15,266 nt of DNA from Opitutia bacterium (GTDB taxonomy: Bacteria > Verrucomicrobiota > Verrucomicrobiia > Opitutales > Coraliomargaritaceae): NCBI GenBank assembly GCA_018663485.1, contig JABJQI010000078.1, positions 1 through 15,266 of the forward strand. The letters are read 5' to 3'. The number at the start of each line of letters is the position of its first letter. Positions within the stretch are counted from its first letter, which is position 1. Positions 1 to 6,962 of the stretch are shown piece by piece. The notes under the pieces were generated by a model. The model saw only the letters and a list, made by a program, of their open reading frames with translations, ran no database searches and was not told where the DNA came from. The position numbers and the translations under genes were made by a program.

Positions 1-32
1 AGCGAGCACCGAAAGTCGGCGACGAAGCATAA
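1..32 (+). CDS. rpsQ: 30S ribosomal protein S17, last codons only (partial)
   Basis: Only the 3' end is visible. Reading from base 3 gives RAPKVGDEA followed by TAA at 30-32. S17 is the gene expected immediately upstream of rplN in the spc operon order (rpmC-rpsQ-rplN), and a basic-then-polar tail of this kind fits the C-terminus of S17. The other two frames also give short open stretches, so the call rests on gene order plus the stop position, which lies 51 bases before the rplN start. S17 is a primary 16S rRNA binder of the small subunit. No domain can be checked here. Confidence 0.5.
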   Translation, partial: RAPKVGDEA

Positions 33-83
33 GCGCGACTTAACGAAGTAGTTTATTTTTAACCGTACAACGGAGATTTAGAT

Positions 84-446
84 ATGATTCAGATGAACAG
101 CCGCGTATTTATCGCGGATAACACAGGTGCCAAGGAAGCGGAAATGATTCGTCGCCTCGGACAAAACAAGCGCACTGCTGACGTTGGAGACGTAATCGTT
201 TGCAACATCAAGGTCGCATCCACAGACTCGTCCGTTAAAAAGGGTGAAGTTGTTCGTGCTGTAGTAGTGCGCACAAAAGCTCCTATTCGCCGCGGTGATG
301 GTAGCTACCTTCGTTTTGACAACAACGCAGTTGTTATTCTTACGCCGGATGGTAATCCAAAAGGCACACGTATTTTCGGACCGGTTGCTCGTGAGCTCCG
401 TGCGAAATATATGAAAATCATCTCTCTAGCTCCGGAGGTTCTCTAA
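84..446 (+). CDS. rplN: 50S ribosomal protein L14
   Basis: 120 residues, close to the usual 122-123. L14 binds 23S rRNA at the subunit interface, beside L19, and contributes to an intersubunit bridge. The family landmarks are visible: an N-terminal MIQ start, ADNTGAK at about 11-17, a Val/Arg-rich central beta region with VVVRTKAPIRR at about 60-70, and the C-terminal GTRIFGPVARELR followed by MKIISLAPEVL. The start at 84 is set by homology and by CGGAG at 71-75, eight bases upstream. The next gene, rplX, follows after 2 bases, and its ribosome binding site GGAGG (434-438) lies inside the last codons of rplN. The two genes are therefore probably translationally coupled. Confidence 0.97.
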   Translation: MIQMNSRVFIADNTGAKEAEMIRRLGQNKRTADVGDVIVCNIKVASTDSSVKKGEVVRAVVVRTKAPIRRGDGSYLRFDNNAVVILTPDGNPKGTRIFGPVARELRAKYMKIISLAPEVL

Positions 447-448
447 TT

Positions 449-691
449 ATGGCTAAAGCAATTAAACGCGAACAAGAAGTTGTCGTCATCTCAGGCTCTC
501 ATAAGGGCAAGCGCGGTAAAGTTCTCTCTGTTAACGCAGGCAAGAGCGTCGTGATCGAGGGCGTTAACAAAATTACTAAATTTCTCCCTAAGTCTCAAGA
601 GAACCCCGAAGGGGGTTCTGTAGAGCGCGAAACTCCGATTCACTACTCCAATGTAGTGTTGGCTGAGAAATTCGACGCGAAGGCTAAGTAA
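449..691 (+). CDS. rplX: 50S ribosomal protein L24
   Basis: 80 residues, at the short end for a bacterial L24 (about 75-105). L24 is an assembly initiator that binds the 5' region of 23S rRNA and sits near the tunnel exit. A KOW motif is clear at about residues 9-38 (VVVISGSHKGKRGKVLSV), with the typical VEGVN/IEGVN strand after it and the NPEGG-ERE-PIHYSNV segment at about 52-70. The GGAGG site at 434-438, inside rplN, is its Shine-Dalgarno sequence. The gene ends in FDAKAK, shorter than homologues that have a further RVG-like tail. A 109-base spacer separates it from rplE, the longest gap inside the ribosomal cluster. Confidence 0.96.
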   Translation: MAKAIKREQEVVVISGSHKGKRGKVLSVNAGKSVVIEGVNKITKFLPKSQENPEGGSVERETPIHYSNVVLAEKFDAKAK

Positions 692-704
692 AAGGAAGCT
701 TGCC
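682..704 (+). other. Hairpin overlapping the rplX stop codon
   Basis: GGC(T)AAG at 682-688 can pair with CTTGCC at 699-704, giving six base pairs with one bulged T and a ten-base loop that contains the TAA stop. No T-run follows, so it is not a standard terminator. It could be an RNA-processing or 3'-end structure in the transcript, or chance. Confidence 0.3.
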
Positions 705-800
705 AGACTGAGTAAATTTCTCATTTTCACGCACTTTTTCCGAAATCACATCGTCAATCCATTCAAAACCTAGCCGGGATAGAAATCCGACTTAACTCCG
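692..800 (+). promoter_or_regulatory. 109-base spacer upstream of rplE, possible leader
   Basis: This is the only long spacer in the first half of the cluster, where most junctions are 2-50 bases. No ORF fits. Directly before rplE a small stem can form: CGG(G)AT at 775-780 pairs with ATCCG at 785-789 around an AGAA loop, ending 11 bases before the rplE ATG. There is no Shine-Dalgarno sequence before rplE. In E. coli, S8 represses the spc operon by binding mRNA at the start of rplE, so a regulatory role here is a reasonable hypothesis. I cannot show that an S8-type site is present. Confidence 0.3.
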
Positions 801-1385
801 ATGCAAACACCAGCACTTAAGACACAATACGCCGAAAAGGTAGTTTCTGAACTCACAAAGAAGTTCGGTTATGCTAATAAGCACCAAGTTCCTTCGATCA
901 AGAAGATCGTCATCAATTCAGGCTTTAGTGCCACTGATGACAAGAACCACATTCTATACGTTAACCAAGAGATCGGTAAGATTGCTGGCCAACGTCCTGT
1001 TACCACTAAAGCGAAGCTTAGTATCTCTAACTTCAAACTCCGTGAAGGACAGCCGATTGGCGTTAAAGTGACACTTCGTGGCCGTGCCATGTATGAGTTC
1101 CTTAATCGCTTAATCCAAGTTTCACTTCCAGCGATTCGTGACTTTCGTGGCGTTCCTGCAAAGCTCGATGGTCAAGGCAACTATACTTTAGGTGTATCCG
1201 ATCATTCGATCTTCCCTGAAGTTAGCTCCGACGGCACAACCGCTACAATCGGCATGGATATTTGTATTAATACGAGTGCAAAGAATGATGAAGAAGGTCG
1301 CGAGCTCCTCGCTCTCTTCGGGATGCCGTTTCGTAAGACAAGCACTGAAACTGAAGCCGCAGAAGCGGAAGCAGCGCAAGCATAA
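801..1385 (+). CDS. rplE: 50S ribosomal protein L5
   Basis: 194 residues, about 15 longer than the usual 179-180. L5 binds 5S rRNA and, in the central protuberance, contacts the P-site tRNA and S13. Visible family features are the N-terminal LKTQYAEKVVSEL helix, VPSIKKIVINSG at about 30-41, AGQRPVTTKAK at about 62-72, the signature LREGQPIGVKVTLRG at about 80-94, and the C-terminal AKNDEEGRELLALFGMPFRK at about 160-179. The extra length is a low-complexity tail after the conserved PFRK, rich in Thr, Glu and Ala. No Shine-Dalgarno sequence is seen; the start is placed by alignment to the family. rpsN starts 15 bases after the stop. Confidence 0.97.
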   Translation: MQTPALKTQYAEKVVSELTKKFGYANKHQVPSIKKIVINSGFSATDDKNHILYVNQEIGKIAGQRPVTTKAKLSISNFKLREGQPIGVKVTLRGRAMYEFLNRLIQVSLPAIRDFRGVPAKLDGQGNYTLGVSDHSIFPEVSSDGTTATIGMDICINTSAKNDEEGRELLALFGMPFRKTSTETEAAEAEAAQA

Positions 1386-1400
1386 CAGACCAAATTTCTC

Positions 1401-1706
1401 ATGGCTAAAAAATCAGCAATCCAACGTAACCTCAAGCGCGTCCGTCTCATCGAGAAGTTCGCTGCTAAGCGCGCAAGTCTTAAAGCAATCCTTGCGAACC
1501 CTGAAACTCCAGATGAGGAGTTTTACAAGGCGCAAGCAAAGCTCACTAAGCTTCCTAAAAACAGCTCGCCGATCCGCGCTCGCAACCGTTGCTCAGTCAC
1601 CGGTCGTCCACGTGCTTACATCGGTAAGTTCGGTCTCTCTCGTCTTACATTCCGCGAACTTGCTACACAAGGCAAGATTCCTGGTGTGACAAAATCGTCT
1701 TGGTAA
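1401..1706 (+). CDS. rpsN: 30S ribosomal protein S14 (long, zinc-free form)
   Basis: 101 residues, the length of the long S14 type. S14 binds the 3' major domain of 16S rRNA in the head of the small subunit. It has the long-form N-terminus (MAKKSAIQRNLKR), an inserted helix, and the conserved C-terminal half RNRCSVTGRPRAYIGKFGLSR and FRELATQGKIPGVTKSSW. The CxxC...CxxC zinc ligands of the short form are absent; only one Cys remains at NRCS. That makes it the C-minus paralogue type, independent of zinc. No Shine-Dalgarno sequence precedes the ATG. A hairpin covers the stop codon (1697-1717). Confidence 0.97.
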   Translation: MAKKSAIQRNLKRVRLIEKFAAKRASLKAILANPETPDEEFYKAQAKLTKLPKNSSPIRARNRCSVTGRPRAYIGKFGLSRLTFRELATQGKIPGVTKSSW

Positions 1707-1717
1707 TTCACCAAGGC
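1697..1717 (+). other. Hairpin across the rpsN stop codon
   Basis: GTCTTGGT at 1697-1704 pairs with ACCAAGGC at 1710-1717 (eight pairs including one G-T wobble) around a five-base AATTC loop. The TAA stop spans the stem-loop boundary at 1704-1706. No U-tract follows, so it is unlikely to be an efficient rho-independent terminator inside this operon. It may act as an mRNA stability or pausing element. Confidence 0.45.
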
Positions 1718-1748
1718 TCACTACACCCACTGAAAACCCATTAGTTAG

Positions 1749-2150
<402 letters not shown>

Positions 2151-2168
2151 TATACTGAGACTACTACA

Positions 2169-2705
2169 ATGAGCAGAATTGGTAAACTTCCTATCCCAGT
2201 CCTTGATAAGGCATCTGTGACCATTGATGGTCAGACTGTCCGCGTCGAAGGCCCTAAGGGTAAACTCGAAAAGACTTTTGATCGTTCTACGAACATCGAG
2301 TTAGTCGATAATGAAATCAGAGTGACTCCTGCGGACAGCAGCCGTCACGCCAAAGCAATGTTCGGCACTGTCCGTTCCATCATCAACAACATGGTGGTTG
2401 GCGTTGTCGAAGGCTACAAGAAAGAGATCGTTCTGAAGGGCGTCGGCTTCCGTGCCGTCCTCACAGGCAACGTTCTTGACCTTGCACTTGGTTACTCACA
2501 CCCATGTCTCCTAACTATCCCAGAAGGCATCACCGTAAAAATCGCTGAAAATACAAAGCTAACTATCGAAGGTGCTGACAAGCACATGGTTGGCGAAATT
2601 ACAGCGACTATCTTTAATTACTACCCAGCCGAGCCTTATAAGGGCAAGGGTGTTCACATCGTCGGTAAATACGTCCGTCGTAAGGAGGGTAAGAAATCCG
2701 CTTAA
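2169..2705 (+). CDS. rplF: 50S ribosomal protein L6
   Basis: 178 residues, the usual length. L6 binds 23S rRNA near the sarcin-ricin loop, the landing site of translation GTPases. The two tandem L6 folds are visible: domain 1 at about 11-82 starting after MSRIGKLPIPV, and domain 2 at about 88-165. The signature YKGKGVHIVGKYVRRKEGKK lies at about 157-176. The start is fixed by the conserved MSRIGK terminus; the site in front of it is weak (GAGA only). rplR begins 16 bases after the stop, with GAGG at 2708-2711. Confidence 0.97.
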   Translation: MSRIGKLPIPVLDKASVTIDGQTVRVEGPKGKLEKTFDRSTNIELVDNEIRVTPADSSRHAKAMFGTVRSIINNMVVGVVEGYKKEIVLKGVGFRAVLTGNVLDLALGYSHPCLLTIPEGITVKIAENTKLTIEGADKHMVGEITATIFNYYPAEPYKGKGVHIVGKYVRRKEGKKSA

Positions 2706-2721
2706 TTGAGGCATATATAAC

Positions 2722-3075
2722 ATGAAACTCGATAAGAAAAAATCTCTTTTACAGCGCCGTAAGTGGCGTATCCGCAAGAAGGTCAACGGCACAGCCGAGC
2801 GTCCTCGCCTCGCGGTCACATTCTCTAATAAGCACATCTATGCGCAATGCATCGATGATGTAAAAGGCCACACGATGGTCTACGTTACATCGCTTACTAA
2901 AGATTCAACTCTTAAAGCAAACGCTGAAGGTGCACTCGCACTCGGTAAGACAGTTGCTGAGAAGGCAAAGGCAGCAGGCATTGAGTCTGTCGTCTTTGAC
3001 CGTTCCGGTCGCCGCTACCACGGTTGCGTTAAATCATTTGCAGAAGCTGCCCGTGAAGGTGGTCTACAATTCTAA
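2722..3075 (+). CDS. rplR: 50S ribosomal protein L18
   Basis: 117 residues, typical. L18 with L5 and L25 forms the 5S rRNP and places 5S rRNA in the central protuberance. The basic N-terminus (KKKSLLQRRKWRIRKKV) leads into GTAERPRLAVTFSNKHIYAQ-IDD at about 23-45. The conserved VVFDRSGRRYHGCVKSFAEAAREGGLQF is complete at about 90-117. GAGG at 2708-2711 gives a usable Shine-Dalgarno sequence ten bases before the ATG. rpsE starts 9 bases after the stop. Confidence 0.97.
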   Translation: MKLDKKKSLLQRRKWRIRKKVNGTAERPRLAVTFSNKHIYAQCIDDVKGHTMVYVTSLTKDSTLKANAEGALALGKTVAEKAKAAGIESVVFDRSGRRYHGCVKSFAEAAREGGLQF

Positions 3076-3084
3076 GGTTACCAT

Positions 3085-3606
3085 ATGAGCAGACAAAACA
3101 GATCATTCTCTCAGAAGAACGAGCCAGAAGAAGCACCAGAATACGTTGAAAAGGTGGTTCACATCAACCGGTGTGCTAAAGTTGTAAAGGGCGGACGCCG
3201 TTTCAGCTTCTCAGCACTCGTGGTTACAGGTAATCAAAAAGGTGAAGTTGGAGTCGGTTACGGTAAAGCGAAGGAAGTTCCTGAAGCGATCCGTAAAGGC
3301 ACAGAACAGGCCAAGAAGAACCTAATTACTATCAAACTCCGCGGCGACACGATCCCACACCATGTGATGGGTGAAGCTGACGGAGGTAAAGTACTTCTTC
3401 GCCCGGCATCGGACGGAACCGGCGTAATCGCAGGTGGCGGTTGCCGCGCGGTTCTCGAGTCTGTCGGCATCAAGAACATTCTTTCCAAGTCTCTCGGCTC
3501 GAACAATCACCTTGCAATGGTCAAGGCGACAATGGCAGCACTGGTGCAGCTTCGTTCGAACGAGGAAATTAAAAACGTCCGCTTTGGTGATAAAGCTGAA
3601 GCATAA
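3085..3606 (+). CDS. rpsE: 30S ribosomal protein S5
   Basis: 173 residues, normal for S5 (about 165-175). S5 sits at the mRNA entry side of the small subunit, contributes to mRNA unwinding and to accuracy together with S4. An acidic stretch (EPEEAPEY, about 13-20) precedes the S5 double-stranded RNA-binding fold, which carries VVKGGRRFSFSALVVTGNQKGEVGVGYGKAKEVPEAIRKG at about 33-73. The C-terminal domain has the signature-like GTGVIAGGGCRAVLE and GIKNILSKSLGSNNHLAMVKAT. AAGG at 3074-3077 may act as ribosome binding site. rplO follows after only 11 bases, so rpmD (L30), which often sits here, is absent. Confidence 0.97.
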   Translation: MSRQNRSFSQKNEPEEAPEYVEKVVHINRCAKVVKGGRRFSFSALVVTGNQKGEVGVGYGKAKEVPEAIRKGTEQAKKNLITIKLRGDTIPHHVMGEADGGKVLLRPASDGTGVIAGGGCRAVLESVGIKNILSKSLGSNNHLAMVKATMAALVQLRSNEEIKNVRFGDKAEA

Positions 3607-3617
3607 GGATTATTATA

Positions 3618-4091
3618 ATGAATCTCGAAAACATTCCTACAATCAAGGGGGCAACCCATCCTACCAAACGTCTTGGACGTGGTGAAGGTAGTGGTCACGG
3701 TAAAACATCCGGTAAGGGACATAAGGGCCAAAAAGCTCGTTCAGGTGGTGGTATCCGTATCGGCTTCGAAGGTGGTCAAATGCCACTTTATCGTAAGCTT
3801 CCACGTCGTGGCTTCAATAACTTCAATTTCAAGGTTAGCTACCAGTTAGTCAACCTTGGCCAGCTTGCAAAGCTCGAGGGGGACGTCGTCTCTCGTGAGA
3901 CTTTGATCGCAGCCGGTCTTATACGTGACAACAAGCAAGGTGTTAAGTTGCTTGGCGACGGTGAAGTTTCGAAGGCATACACAGTAACAGTCTGTAAGGT
4001 ATCTGCTTCTGCAAAAAGCGCTATCGAGGCTGCTGGCGGCAAGGTCGTTGAGGCAGTTAGTCCTGTAGCCGATGTACAGGAAGAGGCTTAA
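3618..4091 (+). CDS. rplO: 50S ribosomal protein L15
   Basis: 157 residues, slightly longer than the usual 144-150. L15 is a late-assembly protein that threads a glycine-rich extension into 23S rRNA. The Gly/Lys-rich N-terminal region with GRGEGSGHGKTSGKGHKGQKARSG lies at about 19-43, followed by GFEGGQMPLYRKLPRRGF and a C-terminal alpha/beta domain. The last residues (VSPVADVQEEA) form an acidic tail beyond the conserved domain. TAAGGA at 3604-3609 overlaps the rpsE stop and is a good Shine-Dalgarno sequence nine bases from the ATG, suggesting coupling to rpsE. Direct adjacency to secY matches the spc operon. Confidence 0.97.
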   Translation: MNLENIPTIKGATHPTKRLGRGEGSGHGKTSGKGHKGQKARSGGGIRIGFEGGQMPLYRKLPRRGFNNFNFKVSYQLVNLGQLAKLEGDVVSRETLIAAGLIRDNKQGVKLLGDGEVSKAYTVTVCKVSASAKSAIEAAGGKVVEAVSPVADVQEEA

Positions 4092-4129
4092 TCGCCATCT
4101 CTCAACCGCTTCGTATAGAGTTACCACTC

Positions 4130-5644
4130 ATGCTTTCTGCTTTTACAAATTCTCTTAAGATTCCAGAGCTGCGCCAGAAGATTTTCTTCACGCTGGCACT
4201 GCTCTTCATCGCACGTGTCGGGGCTAATATTCCGCTACCTGGGATGAACGTTGGTCCAATCCGCGAGTTTATGGCGGACCAGGCATCAGCAAGTGGTGGT
4301 CTTGTTGGTCTCTACAACATGTTCACTGGCGGAGCGCTCCTGAATGGCGCGGTCTTCGCGCTTGGTATCATGCCTTACATCAGCGCTTCGATCATCATGC
4401 AGTTGGTCGGCGCGGTTTTTCCCGTCATTGCGCGTTTGCAGCAAGAAGGGGATGTGGGACGTCAGAAGATCAATCAATACACGCGCTACCTGACTCTCGG
4501 GATCTGCGTGGTTCAGGGTCTGCTCCTCTTGGTTGCGCTCAGCACCAACCCGGGCAGCATCATTGGCCAAGGTTTCAGCCCTGAGGCATATGGCCCGGTC
4601 GTGATCGCTGGTCAGGTTCAGTTCCTAATTACGGGCACGATTTTCCTGACTGCTGGTTCTATGATCATGGTTTGGCTCGGTGAGCAGATAACCGAGAAGG
4701 GTATTGGTAATGGGATCTCTCTGTTGATCACGATCAGTATCATCTCTGGCCTTCCTGCTGCAGTGGCATCTGCTTACCAGATGTTCGTAGCGCCGGTTGG
4801 CTCTGAAAGTGCTGCACTTGGCGTTCCAGAAGGTGTGCTGATGTTGTTTCTGTTGTTTGCCGTGACTGCTGGTCTCGTAGCGATCACTCAAGCGCAGCGC
4901 AAGATACCGGTTCAGTATGCCAAGCGTGTAGTTGGCCGTAAGGTTTACGGCGGGCAGAGCTCGTTTTTGCCGCTCAAGGTTAATTATGCAGGCGTCATGC
5001 CCGTCATCTTTGCTTCTGCGATTCTGATGTTTCCGACGCAGATCCTCAGCTACTTGGGCACCGCGACTGGAATGCGCTTCTTCAACGACGTCGCCGATTC
5101 GCTTGGTCGCGGTGAGGTGGCATACTACCTAGTCTTTGGACTCTTGATTTTCGTATTCAGCTATTTCTGGGTGTCGATGATGTTCAAGCCCGTTCAGATC
5201 GCTGATGATTTGAAAAAGAATGGTGGTTACATCCCAGGCGTTCGCCCAGGTGAGCCGACTGCGAAGTTCTTAGATCATATCATGACTCGCCTCACTCTTT
5301 TTGGCGCGTTCTCACTTACTGTGATCGCATTGTTCCCTGATATCCTTCTCTTCACTTATAATGTCCCGTTTTCAGTTGCTGTCTTCTTTGGTGGTACTGG
5401 TATGCTAATCACGGTCGGCGTCTTACTGGATACCATGCGTCAAATCGAAACTTATTTGTTGCAGCGCCATTACGACGGATTTCTCAAAAAAGGCAAGATT
5501 CGTGGTCGTTCTGCTGCACGCAATAAGCAACTCGTTGATTCCGCTGGCTTACAAGATTTTTGGACCGCTTGGCGTCCGCTCTTGTTTATTGCCGTGGCTC
5601 TTTTTGTTCTCGGGATTGTATCCTTTTTTCTTAACTTAAGTTAA
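4130..5644 (+). CDS. secY: Preprotein translocase subunit SecY, with C-terminal extension
   Basis: 504 residues; most SecY proteins are 420-450. SecY is the inner-membrane channel of the Sec system, working with SecE, SecG and SecA. Ten canonical hydrophobic segments are visible (about 17-33, 75-95, 118-137, 158-180, 193-213, 233-252, 284-303, 333-353, 388-408, 413-432). Family motifs are the plug region after ANIPLPG, ARLQQEGDVGRQKINQYTRY at 101-120, GEQITEKGIGNGISLLI at 184-200, AQRKIPVQYAKRVVG, and KPVQIADDLKKNGGYIPGVRPG at 353-374. The usual end is near residue 460 (FLKKGKIRGR). Here about 44 more residues follow, including a further hydrophobic stretch, LLFIAVALFVLGIVSFFLNL, at about 484-503. 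No Shine-Dalgarno sequence is seen before the ATG; the 38-base spacer after rplO can form a weak stem (4082-4100). Confidence 0.97.
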   Translation: MLSAFTNSLKIPELRQKIFFTLALLFIARVGANIPLPGMNVGPIREFMADQASASGGLVGLYNMFTGGALLNGAVFALGIMPYISASIIMQLVGAVFPVIARLQQEGDVGRQKINQYTRYLTLGICVVQGLLLLVALSTNPGSIIGQGFSPEAYGPVVIAGQVQFLITGTIFLTAGSMIMVWLGEQITEKGIGNGISLLITISIISGLPAAVASAYQMFVAPVGSESAALGVPEGVLMLFLLFAVTAGLVAITQAQRKIPVQYAKRVVGRKVYGGQSSFLPLKVNYAGVMPVIFASAILMFPTQILSYLGTATGMRFFNDVADSLGRGEVAYYLVFGLLIFVFSYFWVSMMFKPVQIADDLKKNGGYIPGVRPGEPTAKFLDHIMTRLTLFGAFSLTVIALFPDILLFTYNVPFSVAVFFGGTGMLITVGVLLDTMRQIETYLLQRHYDGFLKKGKIRGRSAARNKQLVDSAGLQDFWTAWRPLLFIAVALFVLGIVSFFLNLS

Positions 5645-5645
5645 G
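5630..5645. repeat. Perfect 16-bp palindrome over the secY stop codon
   Basis: CTTAACTTAAGTTAAG reads identically on both strands and contains the last secY codons and the TAA. As RNA it would form a six-base-pair stem with a UUAA tetraloop. A second perfect 16-bp palindrome begins two bases later. Confidence 0.7.
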
Positions 5646-5647
5646 CA

Positions 5648-5663
5648 TCAGTCGATCGACTGA
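5648..5663. repeat. Second perfect 16-bp palindrome, secY-map spacer
   Basis: TCAGTCGATCGACTGA is a perfect palindrome, separated by CA from the palindrome at the secY stop. As RNA it can form a six-base-pair stem with a GAUC loop; as DNA it has the symmetry of a dimeric regulator site. The remaining spacer to map (5664-5740) is pyrimidine-rich and shows no ORF, no Shine-Dalgarno sequence and no clear promoter. Confidence 0.7.
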
Positions 5664-5740
5664 CCTCCGAAGATGCATTCGTTTCAGTTGCCTCTCCGTT
5701 CCATTTCCTGTTCTTTGAATAATCTCCGTACTGCAAACCG

Positions 5741-6508
5741 ATGAAAACTATTCGTTCCGACGAAGAAATCCAATCGATTCGCGAAGCCTGCCAAATCGCA
5801 GCAACTGTCTTAAAGCAGTTGGTCGATGCCGTCGGTGAGGGGATGACTACCTACGATCTCGATCAACTCGGCCGCAAGGCCATCGAGGCATTGGGGGCTG
5901 AAAGCGCTTGTTACAATTACCGTAACAGCGAACACGTCTTTCCTGCTTATACCTGCATTTCTGTAAATGAAGAAATCGTGCATGGTATTGGAAACATGCG
6001 CCGAGCCATTCAAGGTGGCGACGTGGTTTCCATCGATGTAGTGGTTCGTTACCGCGGATTTATTGGCGATAATGCTCGCACGGTTTTGATTCCACCTATT
6101 GTGGATGAGAATCAAGCACTCATTGACGCCACACGCGAAGCACTTGACTATGCAATCACTTTTGCACGGGCTGGCAATCGAGTGGGTGATATTTCCAATG
6201 CTGTGCAGCGCTTTATTAAGCGTCACAACTACGGTATCGTTCGCGAGTTTGTAGGACATGGGGTAGGCGCTACGATGCATGAAGCGCCGCAGATTCCCAA
6301 CTATGGCCGTCGCGGGAGCGGTGCATTACTCAAGCCTGGTATGGCGCTCGCAATCGAGCCGATGATCAATCTTGGTAGCGCTGCAATCGAGATGCTTGAT
6401 GATGGTTGGACCGCTGTAACACGCGATCGGAAGCCATCAGCCCACTTCGAACACACTGTCCTCGTCACTGGCGCGGATCCGGAAATCTTAACAATTCCGA
6501 AGAATTAA
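5741..6508 (+). CDS. map: Type I methionine aminopeptidase
   Basis: 255 residues, a typical type Ia (short) enzyme without an N-terminal extension. It removes the initiator methionine from nascent proteins after deformylation, in the cytosol. All expected residues of the pita-bread fold are present: the substrate-side His81 (IVHGIG), metal ligands Asp99 (VVSIDV) and Asp110 (IGDNA), His173 (VGHGVG), His180 (TMHEAP), Glu206 (AIEPM) and Glu237 (HFEHTV). Location between secY and the alpha-operon genes is a common order; the usually adjacent adk, infA and rpmJ are missing. No Shine-Dalgarno sequence is visible, and the start is set by the conserved MKTIRSDEEI terminus. A short hairpin (6493-6506, CGAA loop) abuts the stop. 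Confidence 0.97.
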   Translation: MKTIRSDEEIQSIREACQIAATVLKQLVDAVGEGMTTYDLDQLGRKAIEALGAESACYNYRNSEHVFPAYTCISVNEEIVHGIGNMRRAIQGGDVVSIDVVVRYRGFIGDNARTVLIPPIVDENQALIDATREALDYAITFARAGNRVGDISNAVQRFIKRHNYGIVREFVGHGVGATMHEAPQIPNYGRRGSGALLKPGMALAIEPMINLGSAAIEMLDDGWTAVTRDRKPSAHFEHTVLVTGADPEILTIPKN

Positions 6509-6547
6509 CTTTTCAAACTAAACTTAACTGCTATTCATCACCATTTT

Positions 6548-6563
6548 CCCGCAATCACGCGGG
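6548..6563 (+). promoter_or_regulatory. GC hairpin in the rpsM leader
   Basis: CCCGC at 6548-6552 pairs with GCGGG at 6559-6563 around AATCAC. It lies 19 bases before the rpsM start in the 74-base map-rpsM spacer, which holds no ORF large enough for infA or rpmJ. In E. coli, S4 controls the alpha operon by binding a pseudoknot in the rpsM leader. This hairpin sits in the corresponding place, but I cannot draw the pseudoknot and offer only position as support. It may also be a simple structural element. Confidence 0.4.
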
Positions 6564-6582
6564 CTATATAACATCTTTTATC

Positions 6583-6945
6583 ATGCCACGTATACTTGGA
6601 GTCGATATCCCCGCAAACAAGAAGCTAGAGTACTCGCTTCGTTACATCTATGGCATCGGGCCAACACGCGCTAAGGCAATTGTCGAAGTGTCTGGTTTCG
6701 ATGCGGATCGCCGTGCCGGTGATCTAAGCGAAGAGGAGCTCAATCAGCTCGCATCTTTGGTTGCAGAGAAACAATACATCGTTGAAGGTGATCTCCGTCG
6801 TGAGCGCACTGCCAACTTAAAGCGCCTTTCGGCGATCCGTAGCTATCGTGGCGTTCGTCACATGCGTGGACTTCCGGTTCGTGGCCAACGCACCAAAACT
6901 AATGCCCGTACACGCAAGGGCGCGGTCAAGCCAGTCCGTAAGTAA
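6583..6945 (+). CDS. rpsM: 30S ribosomal protein S13
   Basis: 120 residues from ATG 6583, matching the family (about 118-126). S13 is in the head of the small subunit, contacts L5 and P-site tRNA through its C-terminal tail, and forms bridge B1. Visible features are MPRILGVDIPANKK, the helix-hairpin-helix-like YIYGIGPTRAKAIVE at about 21-35, and the signature HMRGLPVRGQRTKTNARTRK at about 93-112 with the basic tail. An upstream in-frame ATG at 6406 would add 59 residues lying inside map and unlike S13, so it is rejected. No Shine-Dalgarno sequence is seen. rpsK follows after 17 bases. Confidence 0.97.
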   Translation: MPRILGVDIPANKKLEYSLRYIYGIGPTRAKAIVEVSGFDADRRAGDLSEEELNQLASLVAEKQYIVEGDLRRERTANLKRLSAIRSYRGVRHMRGLPVRGQRTKTNARTRKGAVKPVRK

Positions 6946-6962
6946 CCTAAGACATCTTTCCT

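Noticed and set aside
6406..6582. Longer S13 frame starting at 6406 inside map
   Set aside because: The added 59 residues lie in another frame of map and do not resemble S13; the conserved MPRILGVDIP start is at 6583.
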